Shown: positions 1 through 6,728, counted from the stretch's first letter. The stretch: DNA of 8,087 bases from an uncultured Oscillospiraceae bacterium (GCA_944385305.1 CALWWS010000094.1:1-8087); one strand, 5' to 3'. Notes: generated by a model from the letters alone, not told the origin. A program made the numbers and translations.

Positions 1-1293
1 TACAGCGCCATGAACGAGCACGACGAGGCCCAGTACGTGGCCGCCCAGATCCTGGCCGACTACTCCGCCGGGCACACCTGGAGAGAGCACGCGGTGCTCT
101 ACCGCATGAACGCCCAGTCCAACCAGCTGGAGCAGGCCCTCAAGCGGGGGGGCATTCCCTACAAGATCATCGGGGGCATCCGCTTCTTCGACCGGGCGGA
201 GGTCAAGGACATGCTGGCCTACCTGTGCGCGGTGAACAACCCGGAGGACGATCTCCGCCTGGAGCGCATCATCAACAATCCTCCCCGGGGCATCGGCCCC
301 ACCACGGTGGAGCGGGCCCAGGCCCTCGCCCGGGAGGGGGGCGTCTCCCTCTGGCAGGTGGTCAGCCGCCCCCGGGAGTACCCCGAGCTGCAAAAGGCCG
401 CACCCCGTCTGGCCCAGTTTGCCGAGCTCATCGAGTCCCTGCGCCGCCTGGCGGGGGAGCTCTCCCTGCCCGACTTCTACGAGGAGGTCATGCTGCGCAC
501 GGGCTACACCGTCATGCTGGAGCAGAAGAACACGGTGGAGGACCGCACCCGCCTGGAGAACGTGCGGGAGCTGCTCTCCTCCATCCAGAGCTACCTGGAG
601 GGGGCCGACGAGCCCTCCCTGGCGGGCTTTCTGGACGAGATCGCCCTGTACACCGACCTGGACAGCCACGACCCCAGCGAGGACTGCGTGGTACTCATGA
701 CCATGCACGCCGCCAAGGGCCTGGAGTTCCCCACGGTGTTTGTGGTGGGCATGGAGGAGGGGATCTTCCCCGGCATCCGGGCCATCGGGGAGCCGGAGGA
801 GATGGAGGAGGAGCGGCGGCTGTGCTACGTGGCCATGACCCGTGCCAAGCAGCGCCTGCACCTCACCTGCGCCCACCAGCGCATGCTCTTCGGCCGCACC
901 CCGTCCAACCGGCCCTCCCGCTTCGTGGGGGAGATCCCGCCCCAGCTGCTGGAGCAGAGCGGCCGGGACTTCCGATCCCCCTCCCGCGCCGGGGAGGAGA
1001 ACGTACACCGCTCGCCCCGGCCCCGCCCCACCTTCGACCGGGGCTACTCCGGCCCCTCCGCCGCCCCCGCGCCCCGTACAGTACCGGGGGCCGCCCGTCC
1101 CGCCTCGGGCGGGGGGGCCGCCCTGCCCGCCCTGTCCGCCGGGGAGCGGGTGACCCACCGGGCCTTCGGGCCGGGCATGGTGATCAAGGTCAGCCCCATG
1201 GGCGGGGACGCCCTCGTGGAGATCGCCTTTGACAAGGTGGGCACCAAAAAGCTCATGCTCAAGTCCGCCGCCCCCTACCTCACCAAGGGGTAA
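1..1293 (+). CDS. pcrA: ATP-dependent DNA helicase PcrA/UvrD, C-terminal part (5' partial)
   Basis: This is the C-terminal part of a superfamily 1A 3'-5' DNA helicase that acts in nucleotide excision repair, replication-fork clearance and removal of RNA polymerase. The reading frame is open at base 1, so the in-frame ATG at 10 is internal; the N-terminal Walker A and B motifs lie outside the window. Visible helicase motifs are VLYRMNAQS (motif IV, about 91-117), LMTMHAAKGLEFP (motif V, about 694-732) and EEERRLCYVAMTRAKQRL (motif VI with its arginine finger, about 808-858). A Pro/Gly/Ser/Arg-rich linker follows (about 955-1135). It ends in a small domain containing GERVTHRAFGPGMV, which matches the Tudor-like RNA-polymerase-binding domain typical of PcrA rather than Rep. 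The stop is TAA at 1291-1293. It converges on the HAD phosphatase gene and overlaps it by 14 bp. Confidence 0.95.
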   Translation, partial: YSAMNEHDEAQYVAAQILADYSAGHTWREHAVLYRMNAQSNQLEQALKRGGIPYKIIGGIRFFDRAEVKDMLAYLCAVNNPEDDLRLERIINNPPRGIGPTTVERAQALAREGGVSLWQVVSRPREYPELQKAAPRLAQFAELIESLRRLAGELSLPDFYEEVMLRTGYTVMLEQKNTVEDRTRLENVRELLSSIQSYLEGADEPSLAGFLDEIALYTDLDSHDPSEDCVVLMTMHAAKGLEFPTVFVVGMEEGIFPGIRAIGEPEEMEEERRLCYVAMTRAKQRLHLTCAHQRMLFGRTPSNRPSRFVGEIPPQLLEQSGRDFRSPSRAGEENVHRSPRPRPTFDRGYSGPSAAPAPRTVPGAARPASGGGAALPALSAGERVTHRAFGPGMVIKVSPMGGDALVEIAFDKVGTKKLMLKSAAPYLTKG

Positions 1294-1933
1294 GAGGCTG
1301 GTTCCCCTCCAGCAGCTGGGCAAAGCTGCCGATCACCCGGTGGCACACCGCCCGCAGCTCCCCCTCGTAGGGGGCGTAGAAGGGGTCCAGCACCCCCACC
1401 ACCGTCAGCCCCGCCTCCCGGGCGGCGGCGCAGGCGCCGGGGGAGTCCTCAAAGAGGGTGCACCCCTCCGGCTCCACCCCCAGCCGCCGGGCGGCCAGGC
1501 GGAAGGTCTCCGGCTGGCGCTTGTCCATCCCCAGCTCCTGGACGAACACGCAATCTTCAAAAAAGCCCCCGATGCCGTGGCGCGCCAGGGCGGCGGCGCA
1601 CAGGTCGGGCAGGCAGGCGGTGAGCAGGGCCATTCGCTCCCCCTGCCGGGCGCACTGCTCCAGAAACGCCCGCGCCCCCGGCTTGAGGGGCACCTGGCGG
1701 GCGTAGGCCTCCCGGGCCAGCTCGGTCCACTCGTCCATAATGGCCCGGTCGCTCATGGACAGGCCGTAGTACTCCCTTGTGTAGGCCGCCGCCTGGGGGA
1801 AGATGCAGTGGGCCACCGTGTGGCTGTACTCCGCCGTGGGCTCCAGGCCCCGGCGGCCCAAAAACTCCACATCCACCCGCTCCCACACCCCGTTGGAGTC
1901 GGCCAGGGTGCCGTCAAAGTCGAAAAAGATCAT
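1280..1933 (-). CDS. HAD superfamily (subfamily IA) phosphatase, phosphoglycolate phosphatase-like
   Basis: This 217-residue protein is a predicted cytoplasmic Mg-dependent phosphomonoesterase. All four HAD motifs are visible: DFDGTL with nucleophile D5 and acid/base D7; LLTA with T105 (motif II); K138 in GMDKRQPETF (motif III); and FEDSP with E162 and D163 (motif IV). The 90 or so residues between motifs I and II fit a helical C1 cap of subfamily IA. Length is typical. The reading frame extends further upstream, but ATG at 1933 is preferred because it places motif I at the N-terminus and has a GGAGG 8 nt upstream. Its start overlaps the glycosylase stop as ATGA, so translation is probably coupled. 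The family includes phosphoglycolate phosphatases, beta-phosphoglucomutases and nucleotidases; the substrate cannot be told from sequence. A role in clearing 2-phosphoglycolate from DNA repair would suit the neighbour, but that is inference. Confidence 0.88.
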   Translation of the reverse strand: MIFFDFDGTLADSNGVWERVDVEFLGRRGLEPTAEYSHTVAHCIFPQAAAYTREYYGLSMSDRAIMDEWTELAREAYARQVPLKPGARAFLEQCARQGERMALLTACLPDLCAAALARHGIGGFFEDCVFVQELGMDKRQPETFRLAARRLGVEPEGCTLFEDSPGACAAAREAGLTVVGVLDPFYAPYEGELRAVCHRVIGSFAQLLEGNQPLTPW

Positions 1934-2514
1934 ATCCAGAACCTCCAGGGAAAGTGTACCGCCTCCTGGGCGTAGTCGATGCCGATGCGTTTGCCCGCGC
2001 GGATGGGGGGACAGGGCGCGCCGTCGTCCCACACGGAGATCACATCCCCGGTGAGGGGCGCTCCGTTCTCCTCCCGGGTGATTCCCAGGGCGCGGCACAG
2101 CTTGCCCGGCCCGTCGGCCAGGCCCCTGCGCTGCCGGGGGGTGAGCTCCTCCCAGCTCCGGCCGTACCGCTCCAGGGCCATCTCCGCCCGCCCATCCAGG
2201 GGCTCCACGCCCCGCAGCAGCACGGCGCAGGGCTCTCCCTCGGCCTCGGTGACGCAGTTGAGGCAGTGGTACATGCCGTAGATGAGATAGACGTAGGCGG
2301 TGCCCGGCGGGGCGAAGAGAGTCTGGGTGCGGGGGGTGCGGCGGCAGCCGTAGGCGTGGCAGGCTTTGTCCATGCGGCCGATGTAGGCCTCCGTCTCGGT
2401 AATCCGCCCGGCGCGCACCACGCCGTTTTGTACGTGTACCAGCCGCTTGCCCAGCAGATCCCGGGCCACCGTCAGCGTGTCCCGGTTGTAAAATTCCCCT
2501 GTCAGCTTTCTCAT
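1930..2514 (-). CDS. mpg: DNA-3-methyladenine glycosylase, AAG/Mpg family
   Basis: This 194-residue protein belongs to the alkyladenine (3-methylpurine) DNA glycosylase family. The family cuts the N-glycosidic bond of 3-methyladenine, 7-methylguanine and hypoxanthine to start base excision repair. The family core TETEAY is present with the predicted catalytic base E42 and Y44, matching human AAG E125 and Y127. H53, Y76 and the intercalating Y79 fall at the spacing of human H136, Y159 and Y162, within GTAYVYLIYGMYHCLN. DGPGKLCRALGI (134-145) is the second conserved block. Length fits bacterial members. ATG 2514 is preferred over the in-frame TTG at 2544 because homologues begin close to the LTGEFYNRDTLTVARDLLG block. 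A G-rich GGGGTGGG sits just upstream of this ATG, which is a rather poor ribosome site. It is first in an operon with the HAD phosphatase (ATGA overlap). Confidence 0.93.
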   Translation of the reverse strand: MRKLTGEFYNRDTLTVARDLLGKRLVHVQNGVVRAGRITETEAYIGRMDKACHAYGCRRTPRTQTLFAPPGTAYVYLIYGMYHCLNCVTEAEGEPCAVLLRGVEPLDGRAEMALERYGRSWEELTPRQRRGLADGPGKLCRALGITREENGAPLTGDVISVWDDGAPCPPIRAGKRIGIDYAQEAVHFPWRFWI

Positions 2515-2545
2515 ATACCCACCCCGCCCTGATGTTTTCCCCAAG

Positions 2546-2575
2546 AGTTTACCACATCCAAAGGAGCCGTGACAA
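2546..2575 (-). promoter_or_regulatory. Candidate sigma-A promoter for the glycosylase-HAD operon
   Basis: Read on the minus strand, TTGTCA (2575-2570; 5 of 6 matches to TTGACA) is followed by an 18-bp spacer and TAAACT (2551-2546; 4 of 6 to TATAAT). Transcription would begin near 2540, about 25 nt before the glycosylase ATG. The element overlaps the ribosome site and start region of the divergent DMT gene. It is a moderate match only. Confidence 0.4.
2561..2566 (+). promoter_or_regulatory. Ribosome binding site AAGGAG deciding the DMT start
   Basis: AAGGAG is the only good Shine-Dalgarno sequence ahead of the DMT gene. It is 2 nt from GTG 2569 (too close), 11 nt from TTG 2578 (workable) and 26 nt from ATG 2593 (too far), so TTG 2578 is the preferred start. 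Confidence 0.55.
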
Positions 2576-2577
2576 CC

Positions 2578-3519
2578 TTGAACGAGACTGTAATGCGCCG
2601 CCTGGCCAAACCCATGCTCTTTGCCGCCGCCCTCATCTGGGGCTCCTCCTTCTTCATCATGAAGGGGGCGGTGGATGTGATCCCACCCTTCTACCTGCTG
2701 GCCGTGCGCTTCACCGGCGGGGCGGTGCTGCTGGGCCTGCTGTGCGGGAAGAAGTGGAGGCGCTGCTTCAGCCGGGACTACCTGTGGCGGGGCGCCGTCA
2801 TGGGCGTGTTTTTGTTTTTGGCCTACTCGGTGCAGACCTTCGGCCTGCAGGGCACCACCCCCTCCAAAAACGCCTTTTTGACGGCGGTGTACTGCGTGCT
2901 GGTCCCCTTTTTCTACTGGCTGGTGATGCGCCGCCGGCCGGACCGCTACAACATCCTGGCCGCCGTGCTGTGCGTGGCGGGGGTGGGGCTTGTCTCCCTA
3001 AACGGGGATCTCACCGTCACCTGGGGGGACGGGCTGACCCTGGTGGGCGCGGTGTTCTACGCCGCCCACATCGTGGCGGTGGCCAAGGTGTCCCCCGGGC
3101 GGGATATCACCCTGCTCACCGTGTTCCAGTTCGCCTTCGCCGCCCTGTACGCCTGGGCGTGCGGCCTCATCGCCCAGCCCCTGCCCTCCGGCGCCATCCT
3201 CTCGGCCGACCTGGTGGTGCAGATGGCCTACCTCACCGTGATGTGCACCACCGTGGCCCTGCTCTTCCAGAACGTGGGCCAGGTCTGGTCCGACCCCGCC
3301 TCCGCCTCGGTGATCCTCTCCCTGGAGTCGGTGTTCGGCGTGGCCTTCTCCGTGGTGTGCTACGGCGACCCGGTGACGGTGCGCCTGGCGGTGGGCTTTG
3401 CGGTCATCTTCGCCGCGGTGGTGTGCTCCGAGACCAAGCTGTCCTTCCTCCGGCGAAAAAAGGAGTTGACACCGGGGGAAAAGGCGGCTATAATGAACGA
3501 TAACAACCACACAGTGTAA
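2578..3519 (+). CDS. EamA/DMT-family membrane transporter
   Basis: This protein of about 313 residues belongs to the drug/metabolite transporter superfamily, with two EamA repeats and about ten predicted membrane helices. Evidence is the N-terminal AALIWGSSFFIMKGAVD helix, typical of EamA proteins, the regular alternation of about 20-residue hydrophobic stretches with short Arg/Lys-rich loops, and a late LLFQNVGQ...SASVILSLESVFGV segment that matches the conserved second-repeat signature (N-x-AQ...AS-x-I-x-x-x-E-x-V). Members export or import amino acids, metabolites or drugs; the substrate cannot be inferred here. The start is uncertain: TTG 2578 is preferred on Shine-Dalgarno spacing, with GTG 2569 and ATG 2593 as alternatives. 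The gene is divergent from the glycosylase. Its last codons contain the promoter of the next operon, and no terminator of its own is seen after the stop. Confidence 0.88.
   Translation: MNETVMRRLAKPMLFAAALIWGSSFFIMKGAVDVIPPFYLLAVRFTGGAVLLGLLCGKKWRRCFSRDYLWRGAVMGVFLFLAYSVQTFGLQGTTPSKNAFLTAVYCVLVPFFYWLVMRRRPDRYNILAAVLCVAGVGLVSLNGDLTVTWGDGLTLVGAVFYAAHIVAVAKVSPGRDITLLTVFQFAFAALYAWACGLIAQPLPSGAILSADLVVQMAYLTVMCTTVALLFQNVGQVWSDPASASVILSLESVFGVAFSVVCYGDPVTVRLAVGFAVIFAAVVCSETKLSFLRRKKELTPGEKAAIMNDNNHTV
3466..3494 (+). promoter_or_regulatory. Consensus sigma-A promoter of the Trp T-box/importer operon
   Basis: TTGACA (3466-3471) and TATAAT (3489-3494) match both sigma-A consensus hexamers exactly, with the optimal 17-bp spacer. 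The promoter lies wholly inside the 3' end of the DMT coding sequence. Transcription should begin near 3501, giving a leader of about 330 nt before the substrate-binding protein gene. Confidence 0.9.
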
Positions 3520-3790
3520 ACCTGTGACGGAGAGAAGTAACCGGTCAGTTCCCAGTCAAGAGAGTCCCGGGCGGTGGAATCGGGGCCTGGCGGCGGCCGG
3601 CGAATGGACTTCGGAGGGCGGCTTGAACGGGCGCTTGCCCCAGTAGATGCCGACGGGACCCCACCCGTTATCCATCGGGCGCGCATGATGGTGCGCGAAG
3701 CGAGCGGGCGTGTTTCACACGTCAATTTGGGTGGTATCGCAGAAGCAGCAAAACGCTTTTGTCCCATACAGGGGACAAAAGCGTTTTTTT
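3505..3790 (+). promoter_or_regulatory. T-box riboswitch, tryptophan-specific (UGG specifier)
   Basis: This transcriptional T-box leader senses uncharged tRNA. In Stem I the lower helix is CGGAG (3528-3532)/CTTCG (3609-3613). The specifier loop has AGTA (3536-3539) opposite GAA (3602-3604), followed by specifier TGG (3605-3607), which pairs with the CCA anticodon of tRNA-Trp. The helix above is CCGGTC (3541-3546)/GGCCGG (3595-3600). AAGAGAG (3558-3564) supplies the AG bulge. The apical loop is 11 nt with GGTGGAA (3570-3580). The conserved GACGGG...CCCGTTATC hairpin of Stem III is at about 3650-3671. The T-box sequence GGGTGGTATCGC (3729-3740) contains the acceptor-binding TGGT. The antiterminator pairs GGG (3729-3731) with CCC (3763-3765) and GCAGAAGC (3739-3746) with GCTTTTGT (3755-3762) around a 7-nt bulge. 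It shares its 3' arm with the terminator, so the two forms exclude each other. Confidence 0.95.
3750..3790 (+). terminator. Intrinsic terminator of the Trp T-box
   Basis: A perfect 16-bp stem (3750-3765 with 3772-3787) closes a 6-nt loop, and seven T run from 3784 to 3790. The 5' arm is also the 3' arm of the antiterminator, the hallmark of T-box attenuation. It probably also ends transcripts coming from the DMT gene. Confidence 0.95.
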
Positions 3791-3833
3791 ATACCATCTG
3801 CCTCCCAAATATTTTTGATTGGAGGAACCCCAC

Positions 3834-4889
3834 ATGAAAAAGCACACTCTGAAGAAGCTCCTGGCCCTGGCCGCCGGCGCGGCCCTGGCCCTGTCCCTGG
3901 CCGCCTGCTCCGGCCAGACCGTGAGCCAGTCCGGCACGGGGGAGGGCGGAGCCGCCAGCCCCGCCCCCACCGCCTCCGCCGGGACGGAGGGCGGGTACAA
4001 AATCGCCGTGGTCAAGCAGCTGGATCACGCCTCCATGGACGAGATTGCAAACGCCATCACCGCCCGCCTGGACGAGATCGCCGCCCAGGAGGGGGTGAGC
4101 ATCGGTCACGAGATCTTCAGCGGCCAGAACGACCAGACGGTGCTCACCCAGATCGGCTCCCAGGTGATTGCCGACGGGTACGACGCCATTGTCCCCATTG
4201 GCACCCTGGCCGCCCAGCTCATGGTGGTGGCCGCCCAGGACAGCCAGACCCCGGTGATCTTCGCCGCGGTGAGCGACCCGGCCTACAACGAGCTCACCGG
4301 CATCGACTACCTCACCGGCACCAGCGACGCGCTGGACACCCAGCTGATTCTGGACATGATGCTTGCCCAGAACCCGGAGGTGGACAGCGTGGGCCTGCTC
4401 TACTCCCTGTCCGAGACCAACTCCGCCACCCCCATCGCCCAGGCCAAGGAGTACCTGGACGGCAAGGGCATCTCCTACACCGAGGTGACGGCCAACACCA
4501 ATGACGAGGTCATCGCCGCCGCCAGCGCCCTCATCGCCGCCGGGGTGGACGCGGTGTTCACCCCCACGGACAACGTGATCATGGCCGCCGAGCTGGCCAT
4601 TGCCGGGGACCTGGCCGCCGCCGGCATCCCCCACTACACCGGGGCGGACTCCTTCGTGCGCAACGGCGCCTTCGCCACCTGCGGGGTGAACTACACAGAC
4701 CTGGGCGCCGACACCGCCGATCTGGCCTATCAGGCCCTGAGCGAGGGCATGGACGGCCTGGAGGACTTCTACCAGGTGGCCGGGGGCATCATCACGGTGA
4801 ACACCGAGACGGCCCAGACCCTGGGCGCGGACTACTCCATGTTCGCCGGCATGGGCGAGCTGGTGGAGGTCACCACCACCGAGGAATAA
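3834..4889 (+). CDS. trpX: ABC importer substrate-binding lipoprotein, probable tryptophan (TrpX-type)
   Basis: This 351-residue protein is the extracytoplasmic binding protein of an ABC importer, in the ABC_sub_bind (PF04392-type) family. It starts with a lipoprotein signal: a Lys-rich n-region, hydrophobic 9-22, and lipobox LAAC with lipidated C25. A Ser/Gly/Ala/Pro-rich tether to about residue 50 follows. The mature domain begins with YKIAVVKQLDHASMDEI and carries the family pattern SGQNDQT...VPIGTLAAQ...TPVIFAAVSDP. ATG 3834 has GGAGG 8 nt upstream; the longer in-frame TTG 3819 would precede that site. It is first in the importer operon, 43 nt after the T-box terminator. Family members handle varied ligands. 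Tryptophan is inferred from the UGG specifier in the leader and from the known T-box control of trpXYZ-type importers. The family call is firm, the ligand probable. Confidence 0.87.
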   Translation: MKKHTLKKLLALAAGAALALSLAACSGQTVSQSGTGEGGAASPAPTASAGTEGGYKIAVVKQLDHASMDEIANAITARLDEIAAQEGVSIGHEIFSGQNDQTVLTQIGSQVIADGYDAIVPIGTLAAQLMVVAAQDSQTPVIFAAVSDPAYNELTGIDYLTGTSDALDTQLILDMMLAQNPEVDSVGLLYSLSETNSATPIAQAKEYLDGKGISYTEVTANTNDEVIAAASALIAAGVDAVFTPTDNVIMAAELAIAGDLAAAGIPHYTGADSFVRNGAFATCGVNYTDLGADTADLAYQALSEGMDGLEDFYQVAGGIITVNTETAQTLGADYSMFAGMGELVEVTTTEE

Positions 4890-4913
4890 AAACCCGTCTG
4901 AGCATTCTGCCGA

Positions 4914-4934
4914 CCCCCGGGCTGCGCCCGGGGG
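4914..4934 (+). other. Intercistronic GC-rich hairpin between binding protein and permease genes
   Basis: CCCCCGGGC (4914-4922) and GCCCGGGGG (4926-4934) form a perfect 9-bp stem with a TGC loop in the 72-nt gap between the two genes. No T-tract follows, so it is not a standard terminator. By analogy with other binding-protein operons, it could protect the 3' end of the upstream message and raise binding protein over permease; this role is inference. Confidence 0.7.
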
Positions 4935-4961
4935 CCTTGGCGCGGGAAAGGGGTATTTTGC

Positions 4962-5870
4962 ATGCTCTTCATCAGTCAGACCGCCCTGGAGCTGGGCTTT
5001 CTGTACGCCCTGGTGGCCATGGCCCTCTACCTGAGCTACCGGGTGCTGGACATCGCGGATCTCACCACCGACGGCTGCTTTGTGCTGGGGGCGGCGGTGT
5101 CGGTCACCCTGGCGGCGGCGGGCCACCCCATCCTGGCCATCCCCGCCGCCATGGCCTCGGGGGCCTGCGCCGGATTTGTCACCGCCTTCCTCCAGACCAG
5201 GCTGGGGGTGCCCTCCATCCTGGCGGGCATCGTCACCAACACGGGTCTGTATACCATCAACCTCATGGCCATGGGGTGGAAGTCCAACGTGAGCCTGCTC
5301 AAGCAGCAGACCATCTTCTCCCTCTTCCAGGGCCTGGGGCTGGGGGGAAGCTGGTATGAGACGGTGCTGGCCGTGATCCTCACCGTGGCGGTGGGGGCGG
5401 TGCTCATCTGGTTTCTGGGCACCCGGCTGGGTCTGTCCGTGCGGGCCACGGGTGACAACCGGGACATGGTGCGGGCCTCCTCGGTGAACCCCACCTTCAC
5501 CATCACCGTGGGCCTGTGCATCTCCAACGCCCTCACCGCCCTGTCCGGGGCGGCGGTGGGCCAGATGCAGAAGACCATCGACATCAACGGGGGCACCGGC
5601 GTGGTGGTCATCGGCCTGGCCTGCCTCATCATCGGGGAGACCATTGTGGGCCGGGGGAACGCCCTGCGGGGTGTGGCCGCGGTGATTGTGGGCAGCGTGG
5701 TCTACCGGTTTATCTACGCGGTGGTGCTCACCACCCGGGTGGTGCCCATCGAGTGCCTCAAGCTGGTCACCGCCATCATCGTGGGCCTGGCCATCGCCAT
5801 GCCCAGTCTGAAGAAGTGGGCCGCCTTCCAGAAGCGGAAGATGGCCGCCGGCCGGAAAGGGGGGCGCTGA
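4962..5870 (+). CDS. trpY: ABC importer permease, probable tryptophan (TrpY-type)
   Basis: This 302-residue integral membrane permease is of the branched-chain/BMP type (BPD_transp_2-like). It carries about eight to nine hydrophobic segments, beginning with LGFLYALVAMALYLSYRVL near the N-terminus. Features seen are ADLTTDGCFVLGAAV after the first helix and the cytoplasmic coupling loop LGTRLGLSVRATGDNRDM (about 152-169), which carries the G-x-x-x-RA-x-G-x-N pattern of this permease class and contacts the ATPase. The C-terminus is Lys/Arg-rich and cytoplasmic. ATG 4962 has GAAAGGGG about 8 nt upstream. Only 1 nt separates its stop from the ATPase start. Permeases of this class usually work as homodimers, which fits a single permease gene in the operon. 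The substrate is inferred from the Trp T-box, not from the protein. Confidence 0.88.
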   Translation: MLFISQTALELGFLYALVAMALYLSYRVLDIADLTTDGCFVLGAAVSVTLAAAGHPILAIPAAMASGACAGFVTAFLQTRLGVPSILAGIVTNTGLYTINLMAMGWKSNVSLLKQQTIFSLFQGLGLGGSWYETVLAVILTVAVGAVLIWFLGTRLGLSVRATGDNRDMVRASSVNPTFTITVGLCISNALTALSGAAVGQMQKTIDINGGTGVVVIGLACLIIGETIVGRGNALRGVAAVIVGSVVYRFIYAVVLTTRVVPIECLKLVTAIIVGLAIAMPSLKKWAAFQKRKMAAGRKGGR

Positions 5871-5871
5871 C

Positions 5872-6672
5872 ATGCTGCACGTGGAGGGGATCTCCAAGAC
5901 CTTCAACCCGGGCACGGTGAACCAGAAAAAGGCGCTGAACAACCTGAGTCTCCACCTGGCGCCCGGTGACTTTGCCGCCATTGTGGGCTCCAACGGGGCG
6001 GGCAAGTCCACCCTGCTCAACGCGGTGGCGGGCAGCTTCTACGTGGACGAGGGGCGCATCACCCTGGACGGGGAGGACATCACCTTCCGCCCGGAGCACC
6101 GGCGCAGCCGGGGCATCGGCCGCCTCTTCCAGGACCCCATGCGGGGCACCGCCCCCCACATGACCATTGAGGAGAACCTGGCCCTGGCCTACCTGCGCAC
6201 CAGCCGGGGCTCCGCCCCCTTCAGCCGGATCTCCCGGAAGGACAAGGAATTTTTCGCCCACCAGCTCAAGCTGCTGGACATGGGGCTGGAGGACCGGATG
6301 CGCCAGCCGGTGGGTCTGCTCTCCGGCGGCCAGCGGCAGGCCCTCACCCTGCTCATGGCCACCCTGGTGCCGCCCAGGCTGCTGCTGCTGGACGAGCACA
6401 CCGCCGCCCTGGACCCGGGCACGGCGGAGAAGGTCATCGCCCTCACCCGGGAGATTGTGGCCCGGGAGAAGATCACCTGCCTCATGGTCACCCACAACAT
6501 GCGCCAGGCCCTGGAGCTGGGCAGCCGCACTCTGATGATGGACGCCGGGCGCATTGTGCTGGACGTGTCGGGGCCCGAGCGGGCTGCCATGACGGTGGAG
6601 GATCTGCTCCTGCGCTTCCGCCAGGGGGCGGGCAAGGAGCTGGACAACGACCGGATTCTCCTCTCGGAGTGA
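5872..6672 (+). CDS. trpZ: ABC importer ATP-binding protein, probable tryptophan (TrpZ-type)
   Basis: This 266-residue cytoplasmic ATPase powers the importer. All nucleotide-binding motifs are present: Walker A GSNGAGKST (39-47), Q-loop Q87 in RLFQDP, ABC signature LSGGQ (150-154), Walker B LLLLDE (170-175) with catalytic E175, D-loop ALDP, and H-loop H208 in MVTHN. Walker B continues as DEHTAALDP rather than the common DEPTSALD; as I recall, the His variant recurs in this importer family. Length is normal. ATG 5872 lies 1 nt after the permease stop, with an AAAGGGGGG ribosome site inside the permease end, so the two are probably coupled. No terminator follows, and the next promoter begins 28 nt after the stop. 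Confidence 0.92.
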   Translation: MLHVEGISKTFNPGTVNQKKALNNLSLHLAPGDFAAIVGSNGAGKSTLLNAVAGSFYVDEGRITLDGEDITFRPEHRRSRGIGRLFQDPMRGTAPHMTIEENLALAYLRTSRGSAPFSRISRKDKEFFAHQLKLLDMGLEDRMRQPVGLLSGGQRQALTLLMATLVPPRLLLLDEHTAALDPGTAEKVIALTREIVAREKITCLMVTHNMRQALELGSRTLMMDAGRIVLDVSGPERAAMTVEDLLLRFRQGAGKELDNDRILLSE

Positions 6673-6700
6673 GAATTTTCCCGGGGAAACAAACCGGCCC

Positions 6701-6728
6701 TTGACATTTTTCCCGCTTTTGTTATACT
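6701..6728 (+). promoter_or_regulatory. Sigma-A promoter of the Val T-box/valS operon
   Basis: TTGACA (6701-6706, exact) and TATACT (6723-6728, 5 of 6) are separated by 16 bp, in a local AT-rich patch of an otherwise GC-rich region. The expected start site is near 6735, just ahead of the T-box leader. Confidence 0.85.

Noticed and set aside
225..1232. Long Gly/Pro/Arg-rich open frame on the plus strand within pcrA
   Set aside because: It lies in another frame of the well-conserved helicase; its composition is the usual by-product of very high GC at third codon positions.
2486..2517. TTGTAA...CATATA as a plus-strand promoter for the DMT gene
   Set aside because: Spacing is about 20 bp and both hexamers are weak, inside the glycosylase coding region; not supportable.
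2578..3519. DMT transporter as part of the Trp regulon
   Set aside because: It lies upstream of the T-box promoter, so the leader cannot control it; nothing in the protein points to tryptophan.
3574..3837. Small open frame inside the Trp T-box leader
   Set aside because: The region is explained base by base by Stem I, Stem III, the T-box sequence and the terminator; the frame has no good ribosome site and no recognisable protein.
3789..6020. A 743-codon open frame on the minus strand across the importer genes
   Set aside because: It is antisense to three clearly recognised importer genes, is Gly/His/Gln/Val-rich with low complexity, and shows no family motif; a GC-bias shadow.
6409..6420. 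Walker B continuing as DEHTAALDP as a sign of a degenerate ATPase
   Set aside because: The catalytic Glu, D-loop, signature and H-loop His are intact; I recall the His in place of Pro as a feature of this importer ATPase family.
6676..6689. TTTTCCC-GGGGAAA palindrome after the importer ATPase as a terminator
   Set aside because: The arms abut with no loop, the usable stem is short and no T-tract follows.
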